The notes: generated from the sequence alone by a model not told the origin. A DNA stretch of 64,000 nucleotides from Flavobacterium caseinilyticum (GCF_004349085.1 NZ_SMFM01000002.1:620001-684000); one strand, 5' to 3'; counted from the first letter of the stretch, positions 52,850-62,007 are shown. Translations and numbers: made by a program.

Positions 52850-53035
52850 TTTTATGAATTTTTTAAAATAAAAAAGTAATTGGACGGTCACAACTTATAT
52901 GGTAATTCCCTTCAAATTTTAACAATGAGATTAAGAGATAACGAGCAAATACATTCAAATTTAAAGTTAGAAGCTATTGACGATCTTGAATATTAAATAA
53001 TAAATTCCTGACAATTAACAAATTTTACATAGCAC

Positions 53036-53064
53036 AAAAAAGCACGCTGAATGGCGTGCTTTTC
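53036..53064. terminator. Bidirectional terminator between hemN and the cbb3 operon end
   Basis: AAAAGCACGC pairs with GCGTGCTTTT around a short loop. It lies close to the end of the TauE/SafE-type gene on the minus strand. Confidence 0.8.
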
Positions 53065-53084
53065 TATACTAAACTATTAGAAAG

Positions 53085-53786
53085 TTAATGACAGTTTGGA
53101 TCAGATTGAATAAACAAACTCATATTAGATGGGGAAATATAAGGGATTCCCAATCCTAATCCTCTCAAGATAAATAAGCAACCAATGCATACCGCTACAT
53201 AAGGTATTGCTTTCTGGATTTTATTTCTAAAAGGAACTGTTAGATATGAATTGATATACACAACGCTGCTCATCATAGGAACGGTTCCTAATCCGAATAG
53301 AATCATGTACAGAACACCTAAGCTCTCACTTTGCATGGCAATCGCACCAAACAACGCTACATAAACCATCCCGCAAGGTAAAAAACCGTTCAGTAAACCA
53401 ATAGTAAATAGGGATTTATAACTCTTGTTTCTAAACTGACTTCCTAAAGCCGTTTTAATTTTAGAAATTATTTTAAAAACAGGTTTTGAAAAATTATATT
53501 TGGCAAAAATTTTCTCTGGAGTCAAAACTACTAAAATCATGGCTACACCGATAAATATGGATAAGTTTTGTTGTAAACCGGCCATAAAAAAACCTTTTCC
53601 AAGCAGTCCAAAAACGAAACCTATGGTCGAATAAGCTGTTAATCTTCCTAAATGATAAGTGATAATTTGAGTTGCTTTTTTGGCCTGATTCGTTCTGTCT
53701 ACGGGCAACATCATAGCAATAGGACCGCACATACCAATGCAGTGGAAACTACTTATTAAACCGAAAATGAAGGCAGTGTAAAGCAT
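53085..53786 (-). CDS. TauE/SafE-type membrane protein of the cbb3 locus
   Basis: This 233-residue protein has about six transmembrane helices and begins MLYTAFIFGLISSFHCIGMC. The SSFHCIGMCGP motif, with its His and two Cys residues, is typical of the sulfite exporter TauE/SafE or DsbD-like proteins found beside cco genes. Relatives are thought to act in copper handling or oxidase assembly. It is the last gene of the cbb3 unit, 72 bases after ccoH. I do not assign a gene symbol because the naming in this group is inconsistent. Confidence 0.82.
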   Translation of the reverse strand: MLYTAFIFGLISSFHCIGMCGPIAMMLPVDRTNQAKKATQIITYHLGRLTAYSTIGFVFGLLGKGFFMAGLQQNLSIFIGVAMILVVLTPEKIFAKYNFSKPVFKIISKIKTALGSQFRNKSYKSLFTIGLLNGFLPCGMVYVALFGAIAMQSESLGVLYMILFGLGTVPMMSSVVYINSYLTVPFRNKIQKAIPYVAVCIGCLFILRGLGLGIPYISPSNMSLFIQSDPNCH

Positions 53787-53858
53787 TTTTTTACTCTAAT
53801 GTCATAGTGCCAATGGTCATAAAGTCCAGTAACTGGCTTTATCACTTTGACTTTGAGA

Positions 53859-54311
53859 CTAATTGATATAAATTGTTTCTTTAGACAAGTACGATTTTCC
53901 ATCATATTGCCATTCCATATTAATGTCCCATCGACCGCCTGCCAAACTTTTTTTAGGTATGAGCAAAGTAGTAGCATCAGATAGTGAAATGGGAATTTCA
54001 AAATCTAATTTTTTGTTAGACGGTCTGTAAAGGGACACTTTTCCTTTGACAATTTTTGGATCAAAAACTTTTGGGAATACTATTTCAATTCCATTTGAAA
54101 CACTCTTAATTGTTGGCTTTTGAGCCAAATCAGCTGCATTTTGCACACGAGCCATTTCATCACCAAAATGTGCATCGTGTTTATAATATTCTTCTACAAC
54201 TAACTCATTATCGTACTTTGAATCGGATTGAACCGTAAAAACAAAATACAAAATGAAGGTCATAAACAAACCAAAAGCGATTACTATTCCTGTTCCCCAG
54301 CTAATTTTCAT
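53859..54311 (-). CDS. ccoH: CcoH/FixH family oxidase assembly protein
   Basis: This 150-residue protein has one N-terminal transmembrane helix (GIVIAFGLFMTFILYFVF) and a periplasmic domain of about 110 residues. The FixH-type segments are ELVVEEYYKHDAHFGDEM and, near the C-terminus, SLAGGRWDINMEWQYDGKSY. FixH/CcoH is needed for stable assembly of the cbb3 oxidase. It lies between ccoG and the TauE/SafE-type gene, with a gap of 47 bases from ccoG. Confidence 0.9.
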   Translation of the reverse strand: MKISWGTGIVIAFGLFMTFILYFVFTVQSDSKYDNELVVEEYYKHDAHFGDEMARVQNAADLAQKPTIKSVSNGIEIVFPKVFDPKIVKGKVSLYRPSNKKLDFEIPISLSDATTLLIPKKSLAGGRWDINMEWQYDGKSYLSKETIYIN

Positions 54312-54358
54312 GATATTGTATTTATATTTTTTTTTTTGAACCTTGAAGTGGATACTAT

Positions 54359-55777
54359 TTAATCAAAACTACGCGGACTTAAAAAATTAGTGGTCGCCGT
54401 TTCAATTTTTTCATCTCCATTATACACCTCAATTTTCAATTTTGTTTTATCGCTATCCAATAAATTTTGGTTGATTTCAACAAATAAAGTTCCACCATTC
54501 ATTCCTTGTTTGGGTACTTTTAATTGTTGTTTTCCGACCATTTTTAAAGTTCCTTTTATACCCACCAACTTGAAACGAATATCATTAAAATCATTATTTG
54601 TTTTATTGATGATTTTAAAAGTGTAAATGTTGCTAATATTATCACCTTTATGCTGAAACAATTGTCCTGGCAATCTTAAAATGCTGGCTTCAACATCCGA
54701 ACGTAAGAACAATAATCCAATCAAAATTCCTGTCAAGATGAATAATACGGCCGAATATCCTTTCATTCTTGGCGTAAATTTGAACTTAACTTTTTTCTCA
54801 ATTTCATCTTCTGAAGCGTATCTAATAAGTCCCTTTGGTAAACCAACGCTATCCATAATCGTATCACATTCATCAATACAAGCGGTACAATTGATACATT
54901 CCATCTGCGTCCCGTTACGGATGTCAATTCCGGTTGGACATACATTTACACATTGTTTACAATCGATACAATCGCCTTTTCCAGTAGTCGCTCTGTCTTC
55001 TTGCTTGTTGAATTTAGCACGGCCTACTTCTTTTTCGCCACGAACAAAATCGTACGCAACATTTATAGATTTATCATCTAATAAAACGCCTTGTAATCTT
55101 CCGTAAGGGCAAGCTATGATGCAAACCTGTTCTCTAAACCAAGCAAAAATAAAATAGAAGACTCCTGTAAAAATGAATAAAGAAACCAACGTACTGACAT
55201 GGTTTTTTGGTCCTTCCTGAATCATTAAAAACAGCTTGTCGCTACTGATAAGATACGCAAGAAATACATTGGCAATAAAAAAAGAAATGATAAGGAACAC
55301 TGTCCATTTTATGCTTTTCTTTCTGATTTTTTCTGCATTCCATTCTTGTTTTTCCAAACGAATCTGGGCACCGCGATCGCCTTCAATCCAATATTCTATT
55401 CTGCGGAAAACCATTTCTAAAAAGATGGTCTGCGGACAAATCCATCCGCAAAATATCCGTCCAAAAATCACCGTAAAAAGGATGACGAAAACTACCCCGA
55501 TAATCATAAAAAGCACAAACAGATAAAAATCTTGCGGCCAAAAAGGAAATCCGAATATATTAAATCGGCGCTCCAGTATATTGAACATCATGAATTGATT
55601 CCCATTTATCTTTATAAAAGGATTCGCAACAAGTACAATCAGTAAAAAATAACTCACCCATTTCCTGTAATCATAAAACTTCCCTGAAGGTTTTTTGGGA
55701 AAAATAAATTTTCTATTTCCCTCTTCATCAATAGTTCCAATGGTATCTCTAAACGCTTCGTCTGGTAATTTTGACAT
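54359..55777 (-). CDS. ccoG: CcoG iron-sulfur membrane protein
   Basis: This 472-residue protein has several membrane helices and two cluster-binding regions: CIDCKQCVNVCPTGIDIRNG and CINCTACIDECDTIM, each of the ferredoxin type. GRIFCGWICPQTIFLE is also typical of CcoG. The C-terminal 120 residues form an immunoglobulin-like periplasmic domain. CcoG reduces copper during cbb3 oxidase maturation in other bacteria. It lies 75 bases downstream of ccoP, in the same direction. Confidence 0.94.
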   Translation of the reverse strand: MSKLPDEAFRDTIGTIDEEGNRKFIFPKKPSGKFYDYRKWVSYFLLIVLVANPFIKINGNQFMMFNILERRFNIFGFPFWPQDFYLFVLFMIIGVVFVILFTVIFGRIFCGWICPQTIFLEMVFRRIEYWIEGDRGAQIRLEKQEWNAEKIRKKSIKWTVFLIISFFIANVFLAYLISSDKLFLMIQEGPKNHVSTLVSLFIFTGVFYFIFAWFREQVCIIACPYGRLQGVLLDDKSINVAYDFVRGEKEVGRAKFNKQEDRATTGKGDCIDCKQCVNVCPTGIDIRNGTQMECINCTACIDECDTIMDSVGLPKGLIRYASEDEIEKKVKFKFTPRMKGYSAVLFILTGILIGLLFLRSDVEASILRLPGQLFQHKGDNISNIYTFKIINKTNNDFNDIRFKLVGIKGTLKMVGKQQLKVPKQGMNGGTLFVEINQNLLDSDKTKLKIEVYNGDEKIETATTNFLSPRSFD

Positions 55778-55852
55778 TTTTTCTTATTTAAAACACACAA
55801 GTTTAAAATAATTAGTAAAATTCTTTAGTTAAATAAAAACGTGTGTTAATTG

Positions 55853-56752
55853 TTATTTAACCGCAACAGTAACATCTTCTTCTACCCAAACTTCTCCTTC
55901 AGGACCTTTTGCATCTGGTGGGTTACTTCCTTTTAAGGATAAGATATAACTGGCAACTTTCTGCATTTCTTTAGGTTTCAATGTACCTTTCCAAGAAATC
56001 ATTCCTTTTCCGTCACGTCCTCCATTCACCAAAGTATGAAATACATTTTTTATTCCGCCACCTAAAATCCATTGATCATCTGTTAGGTTCGGCCCAATTT
56101 GCCCTCCCGCATCTGCCCTGTGACAAGCTGCACAATTGGTTGTGTAAATTTCTTTCCCCGCTGCTAAATCAGCAGGATCTGTCAATAAAGTCACCGTTTT
56201 TTCATCCATCATGTCTGGTGCAGTTTTCATATATTCTGCAATATCAATTTTGGCCTGAGCCACTTCTTTCGTAAGTTCCATTTCCTGATTGTCAGCTCCT
56301 AAAACTTCATAGCGCACCATATAAACAACTCCGAATAAGATACAAGCATAGAATAAATACACCCACCATGGCGGTAAATTATTATCTAACTCTTTGATAC
56401 CGTCATAATCATGATCTAATAATAATTGACCTTCGTTATCCAATGACTCGGTTTTAGTCAGTTTTGTCATCAGCTTTTTAAACCAGTCGCTATCTCTGAA
56501 ACTTAAAGCGTTTGCTTCCTTTAATTGTATTTTTTGTTCCTCGGTCAACAAGTGATAGGTAATATTGTCAACGGCATTCACGGTAATTTCTATTGCTATC
56601 AAAAGGAAAAGAAATACGAATAAGAATACGGAAACCATTGGGAATTTTATAAAAGCAGGTCTGTCTCCTGAGTCAATAAAGTATTCCATTGCTAGCAATA
56701 CAGCAAAGAAAATAACAGGTACTCTAACGTATGCTGGAATTAATTTTTTCAT
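55853..56752 (-). CDS. ccoP: cbb3 oxidase subunit III (CcoP), one haem c site
   Basis: This 299-residue subunit carries electrons toward the catalytic subunit. The N-terminal half has membrane helices and the CcoP N-terminal domain with WWVYLFYACILFGVVYM. The C-terminal cytochrome domain has a single haem c motif, CAACH, near residue 204, with a later methionine in GKGMISWKG as likely axial ligand. Proteobacterial CcoP has two CxxCH motifs; only one is visible here. It lies between ccoQ and ccoG. Confidence 0.93.
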   Translation of the reverse strand: MKKLIPAYVRVPVIFFAVLLAMEYFIDSGDRPAFIKFPMVSVFLFVFLFLLIAIEITVNAVDNITYHLLTEEQKIQLKEANALSFRDSDWFKKLMTKLTKTESLDNEGQLLLDHDYDGIKELDNNLPPWWVYLFYACILFGVVYMVRYEVLGADNQEMELTKEVAQAKIDIAEYMKTAPDMMDEKTVTLLTDPADLAAGKEIYTTNCAACHRADAGGQIGPNLTDDQWILGGGIKNVFHTLVNGGRDGKGMISWKGTLKPKEMQKVASYILSLKGSNPPDAKGPEGEVWVEEDVTVAVK

Positions 56753-56779
56753 TTTCTAAATTTTAAAAAATTATACTAT

Positions 56780-56950
56780 TTAGTTGTCTCTTAATGGAAA
56801 TTGACTCAATTCATTTATCGTTTCTTTTTTATAGGACAAAACCCACAAACCAAGACCTACAAAAAAGAAGAAAAAAATCAATAGTGATAAGATGGGATAT
56901 ATCGCCACACCTTCAATCGTTTCCATATTATGTTTTATTTGTTCGAACAT
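56780..56950 (-). CDS. ccoQ: cbb3 oxidase small subunit CcoQ
   Basis: This is a 56-residue protein starting MFEQIKHNMETIEGVAIYP. One transmembrane helix (LSLLIFFFFFVGLGLWVLSY) is followed by a short charged tail ending QFPLRDN. The position between ccoNO and ccoP, the size and the single helix match CcoQ. It starts 5 bases after the ccoNO stop codon. The frame is uninterrupted and too short for many gene finders. Confidence 0.9.
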   Translation of the reverse strand: MFEQIKHNMETIEGVAIYPILSLLIFFFFFVGLGLWVLSYKKETINELSQFPLRDN

Positions 56951-56955
56951 GACTT

Positions 56956-59145
56956 TTATTTTTTAGCAACATCTTTTACTTTAATATCGGTTCCAAGTCT
57001 TTGCATATAAGCAATCATTGCAACGATTTCTCTTTCATTCATTGGAATAAATTTCTCTCCTCTAGCTTCGGCTTTTTTCTTGCTTTCATCATAACTTTTT
57101 ACAAAGTCAGGATCATTTTTCAAACTTTCTTCAATTGCGACAGCTTGTTTTCGTAAATCATCTAAACCACTTGCAATTTCAGCTTCAGTGTAAGGAACTC
57201 CAAGCGTTACCATTACCTGCATTTTCTTTTGAGTCAAAGAAACATCCATTGGTTTATTGTCAAACAACCATTTGTAACCTGGCATAATTGATCCAGCAGA
57301 GATACTTTGAGGATTCCAAAAGTGGTTAAAATGCCAATTATCATTGTATTTTGCTCCAACTCTCAATAAATCCGGACCTGTACGTTTTGATCCCCAAAGG
57401 AACGGGTGATCGTATACAAATTCTCCTGCTTTAGATTGCGGTCCATAACGTTCTACTTCACTACGGAAAGGACGAACAGACTGCGAGTGACAACCCACAC
57501 AACCTTCACGAATGTATAAATCACGTCCTTCTAATTCTAATGGAGAATATGGTTTTACACTGGCAATAGTTGGAATATTTGACTTAACCATAATCGTTGG
57601 TACAATTTGGATAACACCGCCAATTAAAATTGCGATAGTTGCCAAAATAGTTAACTGAATTGGTTTTCTTTCTAACCAAGGGTGAAATTTCTCTCCTTTA
57701 ACTCTTCCTGCACTAATTTTCAATAATTCCTGCGCTTCAGCTAATTCATCTTCAATTTTAGAACCTAATCTTACCGTTTGGATAATGTTGTAAACCAAAG
57801 TAAACATTCCTATTAAATAAAGGGTTCCACCAATAGCTCTCATCCAATACATTGGCATAATTTGAGTTACTGTTTCAAGGAAGTTACCGTAGGTTAAAGT
57901 TCCGTCCGGATTAAATTGTTTCCACATCGATGCTTGTAAAAAACCAGCAACATACATTGGAATCGTGTATAATATAATTCCTAAAGTTCCAATCCAAAAG
58001 TGAAAATTAGCTAATTTAAGAGAGTATAAACTACTTTTAGTCATTCTAGGAACCAACCAATAAATCATACCAAAAGCCATAAATCCATTCCAGGCTAATG
58101 CACCTACGTGAACGTGAGCAATAATCCAGTCTGTATAATGCGCAATAGCATTTACGTTTTTCAAGGATAACATCGGTCCTTCAAAAGTCGCCATTCCGTA
58201 ACCGGTAATCGCTACAACGAAGAATTTTAAAACTGGTTCCACACGTACTTTATCCCAAACGCCTCTCAACGTTAAAAGTCCGTTTATCATTCCACCCCAA
58301 GATGGCGCAATCAACATAATAGAAAATGCAACTCCTAAATTTTGTGCCCAGTTAGGTAAAGCAGAATATAATAAATGGTGTGGTCCTGCCCAGATATAAA
58401 TAAAAATCAACGACCAAAAGTGAACAATTGACAATCTATAAGAATACACCGGACGATTTGCCGCTTTTGGAACAAAATAATACATCAATCCTAAGAAAGG
58501 TGTGGTCAAGAAAAATGCAACCGCATTATGACCGTACCACCACTGCACTAAAGCATCTTGAACTCCTGCATAAACGGAATAACTTTTCATTCCTGAGACC
58601 GGTAATGCCAAACTATTGAAAATATGTAAAACCGCTACAGTAACAAAAGTTGCTAGGTAAAACCAAATCGCAACATACAAATGGCGCTCTCTACGTTTCA
58701 TGATTGTCCCAATCATATTTATACCAAAAACAACCCAAATCAATGCGATTGCAATATCTATTGGCCATTCTAATTCGGCATATTCTTTAGATGTACTGTA
58801 CCCTAATGGCAATGATACCGCTGCCGCGACAATAATTAATTGCCAACCCCAGAAATTAATAGCACTCAAAAGATCACTGAACATTCTGGCTTTTAACAAT
58901 CGCTGCAACGAATAATAAATACCCGCAAACATTGCATTTCCAACAAATGCAAAAATAACCGCATTGGTGTGTAATGGTCTTAATCGACCGTAACTCAACC
59001 ACGAAATACCATCGGTAATATTTGGAAAAAGAAACATAAAGGCCAATGTAAGTCCCACTAACATTCCTACTACTCCAAAAACGATGGTCGCGTAAATGAA
59101 GTTTTTTACAATTTTGTTATCGTAATAAAACTGCTGCATTTCCAT
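56956..59145 (-). CDS. ccoNO: cbb3 oxidase fused subunits I and II (CcoNO)
   Basis: This 729-residue protein joins CcoN and CcoO, which are separate in Proteobacteria. The CcoN part (to about residue 490) has the haem-copper oxidase helices, with histidines such as those in WYGHNAVAFFLTTPFLG and HVHVGALAWNGF. The CcoO part contains one haem c motif, CVGCH, near residue 548, then GPDLLRVG and a distal methionine in SIMPGY. Together they reduce oxygen with high affinity and pump protons. The fusion is common in Bacteroidota. The gene lies 49 bases after ccoS. Confidence 0.96.
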   Translation of the reverse strand: MEMQQFYYDNKIVKNFIYATIVFGVVGMLVGLTLAFMFLFPNITDGISWLSYGRLRPLHTNAVIFAFVGNAMFAGIYYSLQRLLKARMFSDLLSAINFWGWQLIIVAAAVSLPLGYSTSKEYAELEWPIDIAIALIWVVFGINMIGTIMKRRERHLYVAIWFYLATFVTVAVLHIFNSLALPVSGMKSYSVYAGVQDALVQWWYGHNAVAFFLTTPFLGLMYYFVPKAANRPVYSYRLSIVHFWSLIFIYIWAGPHHLLYSALPNWAQNLGVAFSIMLIAPSWGGMINGLLTLRGVWDKVRVEPVLKFFVVAITGYGMATFEGPMLSLKNVNAIAHYTDWIIAHVHVGALAWNGFMAFGMIYWLVPRMTKSSLYSLKLANFHFWIGTLGIILYTIPMYVAGFLQASMWKQFNPDGTLTYGNFLETVTQIMPMYWMRAIGGTLYLIGMFTLVYNIIQTVRLGSKIEDELAEAQELLKISAGRVKGEKFHPWLERKPIQLTILATIAILIGGVIQIVPTIMVKSNIPTIASVKPYSPLELEGRDLYIREGCVGCHSQSVRPFRSEVERYGPQSKAGEFVYDHPFLWGSKRTGPDLLRVGAKYNDNWHFNHFWNPQSISAGSIMPGYKWLFDNKPMDVSLTQKKMQVMVTLGVPYTEAEIASGLDDLRKQAVAIEESLKNDPDFVKSYDESKKKAEARGEKFIPMNEREIVAMIAYMQRLGTDIKVKDVAKK

Positions 59146-59194
59146 AAATAAAAAAATTAAATGATTGAAAAATTTAAAAAATTAGTGTTGAATA

Positions 59195-59386
59195 TTATAA
59201 AGTCTCCTGACTTTCGCCCTTTGACTTTTCAACTTTAGGCTGGATTAACTCATCGTCAAATAGCATTCTGACCGATGGTGTATAATCGTCATCATACTGG
59301 CCTGTCTTTACTGCAGTTATAAAAGCAATAAAAAATCCGATAGCGACTATTATACTGATGGAGATTAATAAATAAATGACACTCAT
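59195..59386 (-). CDS. ccoS: cbb3 oxidase maturation protein CcoS
   Basis: This 63-residue protein has one N-terminal transmembrane helix (MSVIYLLISISIIVAIGFF). The CcoS tail follows, with TGQYDDDYTPSVRMLFDDE. It helps insert cofactors into the oxidase. It is the first gene of the ccoS-ccoNO-ccoQ-ccoP-ccoG-ccoH unit. A promoter with an FNR-like box lies upstream, in the 114-base gap after ccoI. Confidence 0.92.
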   Translation of the reverse strand: MSVIYLLISISIIVAIGFFIAFITAVKTGQYDDDYTPSVRMLFDDELIQPKVEKSKGESQETL

Positions 59387-59403
59387 ACCTTAATTTATGT
59401 TAA

Positions 59404-59411
59404 CAAAGTTA
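59404..59411 (-). promoter_or_regulatory. -7 promoter element of the ccoS-ccoNOQP unit
   Basis: TAACTTTG on the minus strand matches TAnnTTTG exactly, 17 bases before the ccoS ATG. Confidence 0.65.
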
Positions 59412-59432
59412 CTTTGACGATTTCAAGTAAAA

Positions 59433-59448
59433 TATGACATTTATCATA
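59433..59448 (-). promoter_or_regulatory. FNR-like box upstream of ccoS
   Basis: TATGA-CATTTA-TCATA on the plus strand is a 5-6-5 palindrome. Its centre is 36.5 bp from the last base of the ccoS -7 element, the same as at hemN and ccoI. That places it near -42 of the predicted start of transcription. Confidence 0.7.
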
Positions 59449-59500
59449 CTTATCACTTTTGTTAAAAATATGTGAAAAAAATCAGAAAATTTTTATTTTT

Positions 59501-61942
59501 CTACTTTTTATTTGAATAATAACTGCTCATCACCGTTACAAAACTTACAATGGTTATTGTACTTAACGGCATGATAATAGCTGCAACCAGTGGCAACAGA
59601 TTTCCGGTTATGGCAAACGATAATCCCACGACATTATACAATAAGGATAATGCAAAACTCATTTTAATTGTTGTAATAGAATTTTTAGATAATTTCAAGA
59701 AATAATTCAGTTTTTGAAATTCACCGGCATCCAAAATAGCATCACAAGCCGGTGAAAAAACATTCACATTTTCAGAAATCGAGATTCCAACATTGCTTTG
59801 CGCCAAAGCTCCGGCGTCATTTAATCCATCGCCCACCATCATCACATTTTTGCCTTGTTCCTGCAAATTTTTTATGAATTCTAATTTTTGTTCTGGTTTC
59901 TGATTGAAAATCAATTCCGTGCCTTTCGGCAAAAGCTGTTCAAGAGTTGTTCGTTCGCCTTCGTTGTCACCTGATAAAACCTTGATTTGATAGTTAGTGC
60001 TTAAGTTCCTGAAAAGCTCTTCCAGTCCTTCTCTGTATTGATTGTTAAAAACGAATTTCCCGTAATAAGTATCATTAATCTTGATGTGAACTGATGTCCT
60101 CTCCCCAACTCTCTCCAAAGAAGAGGGAAACGAAATAGAAAATGGTGGCTCACAAAATTCTTCAGAACCAATTTGGATTTGGTGACCAAAAATCTGAGCT
60201 CGAATTCCTTTTCCGGTGATTTCTTCAAAAGAATCTACTTTCAACTTTTTGGAATCGTGTACCGATTTACTTTGTAAAATTGAAATAGGCAAATAATCAT
60301 ACAACATTCGGCTTAACGGATGATTGGAGGCGCGTAATACATTTTTTATCAGCAACAAATTTTCATCAGAAAGAATGGTTCCTTCATAAGAAATATTCGA
60401 TTTTTTATTGGTGGTAATCGTTCCCGTTTTATCAAAAACAATTGTATCAACTTTTGCTAATTGTTCAATTACCAAAGCATTTTTGAGATAAAACTTCTGC
60501 TTACCTAAAATTCTCAATATGTTCCCAAAAGTAAATGGTGCCGTCAGTGCTAAAGCGCAAGGACAAGCAACAATCAATACCGCAGTAAATACATTGAAAG
60601 CAGTGTTGGCATCTATAAAAATCCAATATCCAAATCCTGCAAAAGCAATCAGTAATAAAATAGGTGTAAAATAACGGCTGATACTATCGGTAATCGTTTT
60701 GTGTTTTTGCTCTACATTTTTTTGGAACACATCATTACTCCATAATTGTGTCAGATAACTTTGAGAGACGGAATGTAAAACCTCCATTTCGATTACTTTT
60801 CCTATTTGTTTCCCCCCCGCAAAAACTTTGTCTCCAGACTGTTTCGTAATGGGAATCGCTTCTCCTGTGACGAAACTATAATCGATTTCCGCTTTTTCCG
60901 AAATCAAGATTCCATCAACCGGAATAAGTTCTTGATTTCTGATTAGTAGTCTGTCGCCTTTTTCAACTTCATAAATTGCTACGCTTTCTTCTGATAAATC
61001 CGAATTGATTTTGGTAATCGCTATTGGAAAATACGATTTAAAATCCCTTTCGAAACTCAAAAAACTATAGGTTTTGATTTGGAACATTTTCCCCAAAAGC
61101 ATAAAGAAAATCAATCCGGTCAAGCTGTCGAAAAAACCGGAACCGTAATCCATGACAATATCAAAAGTACTTCGCACAAACATCACTACAATTCCTAAAG
61201 CAATTGGAATATCGATATTTAGCATTTTAGTTTTGATACTTTTATACGCCGAAACATAATAACCACTCGCTGAATAGAAGAAACTTGGCAGCGATAAAGC
61301 GAAAATTAACCAACGAAAAAAACCGCGGTATTGATCCAGCCAATATTCTTTAACCTCAAAATATTCGGGAAATGAAAGCAACATAATATTTCCGAAACAA
61401 AAGAAAGCAACGCCCAATTTATAGGTTAAACTTCTATCTACATTTTTACTTCCCGTTTCATAGTTTTCTAAACTAATGTACGGTTCATAACCAATAGAAC
61501 TTAACAAGTAAACAATCGTTTTGATAGAAACCACTTCGGGATTGAAGGTGATTCGGACTCTTTTTTCAGGGAAATTAACCTGCGAAGTGCTTATTCCTTT
61601 TTGAAGACGCTGTAGATTTTCCAAAATCCAAATACACGAGCTACAATGAATATGTGGAATGTTAAGTGAAATAATTGCGGTTGAATTTTCTTGAAATTCC
61701 AAAAGCTTGGATACAATACTTTCATTGTCTAAAAAATCATATTTACCATTAATATCTTGCGGGGTTGCTCCAGGGGATTTTTCGAAATCATAATAGCACG
61801 TCAAATCGTTAAGACTAAAAATTTCATACACCGTTTTACAACCGTTGCAACAGAAATTTTTAGCATCAAAAATAATTTCGTCTTCTTTAATAATATCTAA
61901 CCCACAATGGAAACAGTTTTGTGTGTCCATAACTTTGCTCAT
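59501..61942 (-). CDS. ccoI: Copper-translocating P-type ATPase of the cbb3 locus (CcoI-type)
   Basis: This heavy-metal P1B ATPase loads copper for the oxidase. The N-terminal region has cysteine motifs CFHCG and CNGCKTVYEIF, then a heavy-metal domain with HCSSCIWILEN. The membrane copper motif is CPCAL near residue 459, the phosphorylated Asp is in DKTGT near residue 501, and GDGLNDAGAL is near the end. The frame allows ATG at 61942, but the ATG at 61930 (MDTQNCFHCG) is more likely, since it leaves an 18-base leader after the predicted promoter. It ends 114 bases before ccoS. Confidence 0.93.
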   Translation of the reverse strand: MSKVMDTQNCFHCGLDIIKEDEIIFDAKNFCCNGCKTVYEIFSLNDLTCYYDFEKSPGATPQDINGKYDFLDNESIVSKLLEFQENSTAIISLNIPHIHCSSCIWILENLQRLQKGISTSQVNFPEKRVRITFNPEVVSIKTIVYLLSSIGYEPYISLENYETGSKNVDRSLTYKLGVAFFCFGNIMLLSFPEYFEVKEYWLDQYRGFFRWLIFALSLPSFFYSASGYYVSAYKSIKTKMLNIDIPIALGIVVMFVRSTFDIVMDYGSGFFDSLTGLIFFMLLGKMFQIKTYSFLSFERDFKSYFPIAITKINSDLSEESVAIYEVEKGDRLLIRNQELIPVDGILISEKAEIDYSFVTGEAIPITKQSGDKVFAGGKQIGKVIEMEVLHSVSQSYLTQLWSNDVFQKNVEQKHKTITDSISRYFTPILLLIAFAGFGYWIFIDANTAFNVFTAVLIVACPCALALTAPFTFGNILRILGKQKFYLKNALVIEQLAKVDTIVFDKTGTITTNKKSNISYEGTILSDENLLLIKNVLRASNHPLSRMLYDYLPISILQSKSVHDSKKLKVDSFEEITGKGIRAQIFGHQIQIGSEEFCEPPFSISFPSSLERVGERTSVHIKINDTYYGKFVFNNQYREGLEELFRNLSTNYQIKVLSGDNEGERTTLEQLLPKGTELIFNQKPEQKLEFIKNLQEQGKNVMMVGDGLNDAGALAQSNVGISISENVNVFSPACDAILDAGEFQKLNYFLKLSKNSITTIKMSFALSLLYNVVGLSFAITGNLLPLVAAIIMPLSTITIVSFVTVMSSYYSNKK

Positions 61943-61953
61943 TTTACCTGAGG

Positions 61954-61961
61954 CAAAGGTG
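61954..61961 (-). promoter_or_regulatory. -7-like promoter element of ccoI
   Basis: CACCTTTG on the minus strand matches TAnnTTTG at seven of eight positions. Its distance from the shared FNR-like box is 36.5 bp, the same as at hemN and ccoS. Confidence 0.5.
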
Positions 61962-61980
61962 ATTAATTGAATAAGTTAAA

Positions 61981-62000
61981 AATATGATATTTGTCATATT
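61981..62000. promoter_or_regulatory. FNR-like box shared by ccoI and fnr
   Basis: AATATGA-TATTTG-TCATATT is a perfect 7-6-7 palindrome between two divergent genes. Toward ccoI its centre is 36.5 bp from the -7 element, the activating position. Toward the regulator gene it is only 24.5 bp away, where a bound protein would cover the -33 region. Confidence 0.72.
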
Positions 62001-62007
62001 AAAGGGT

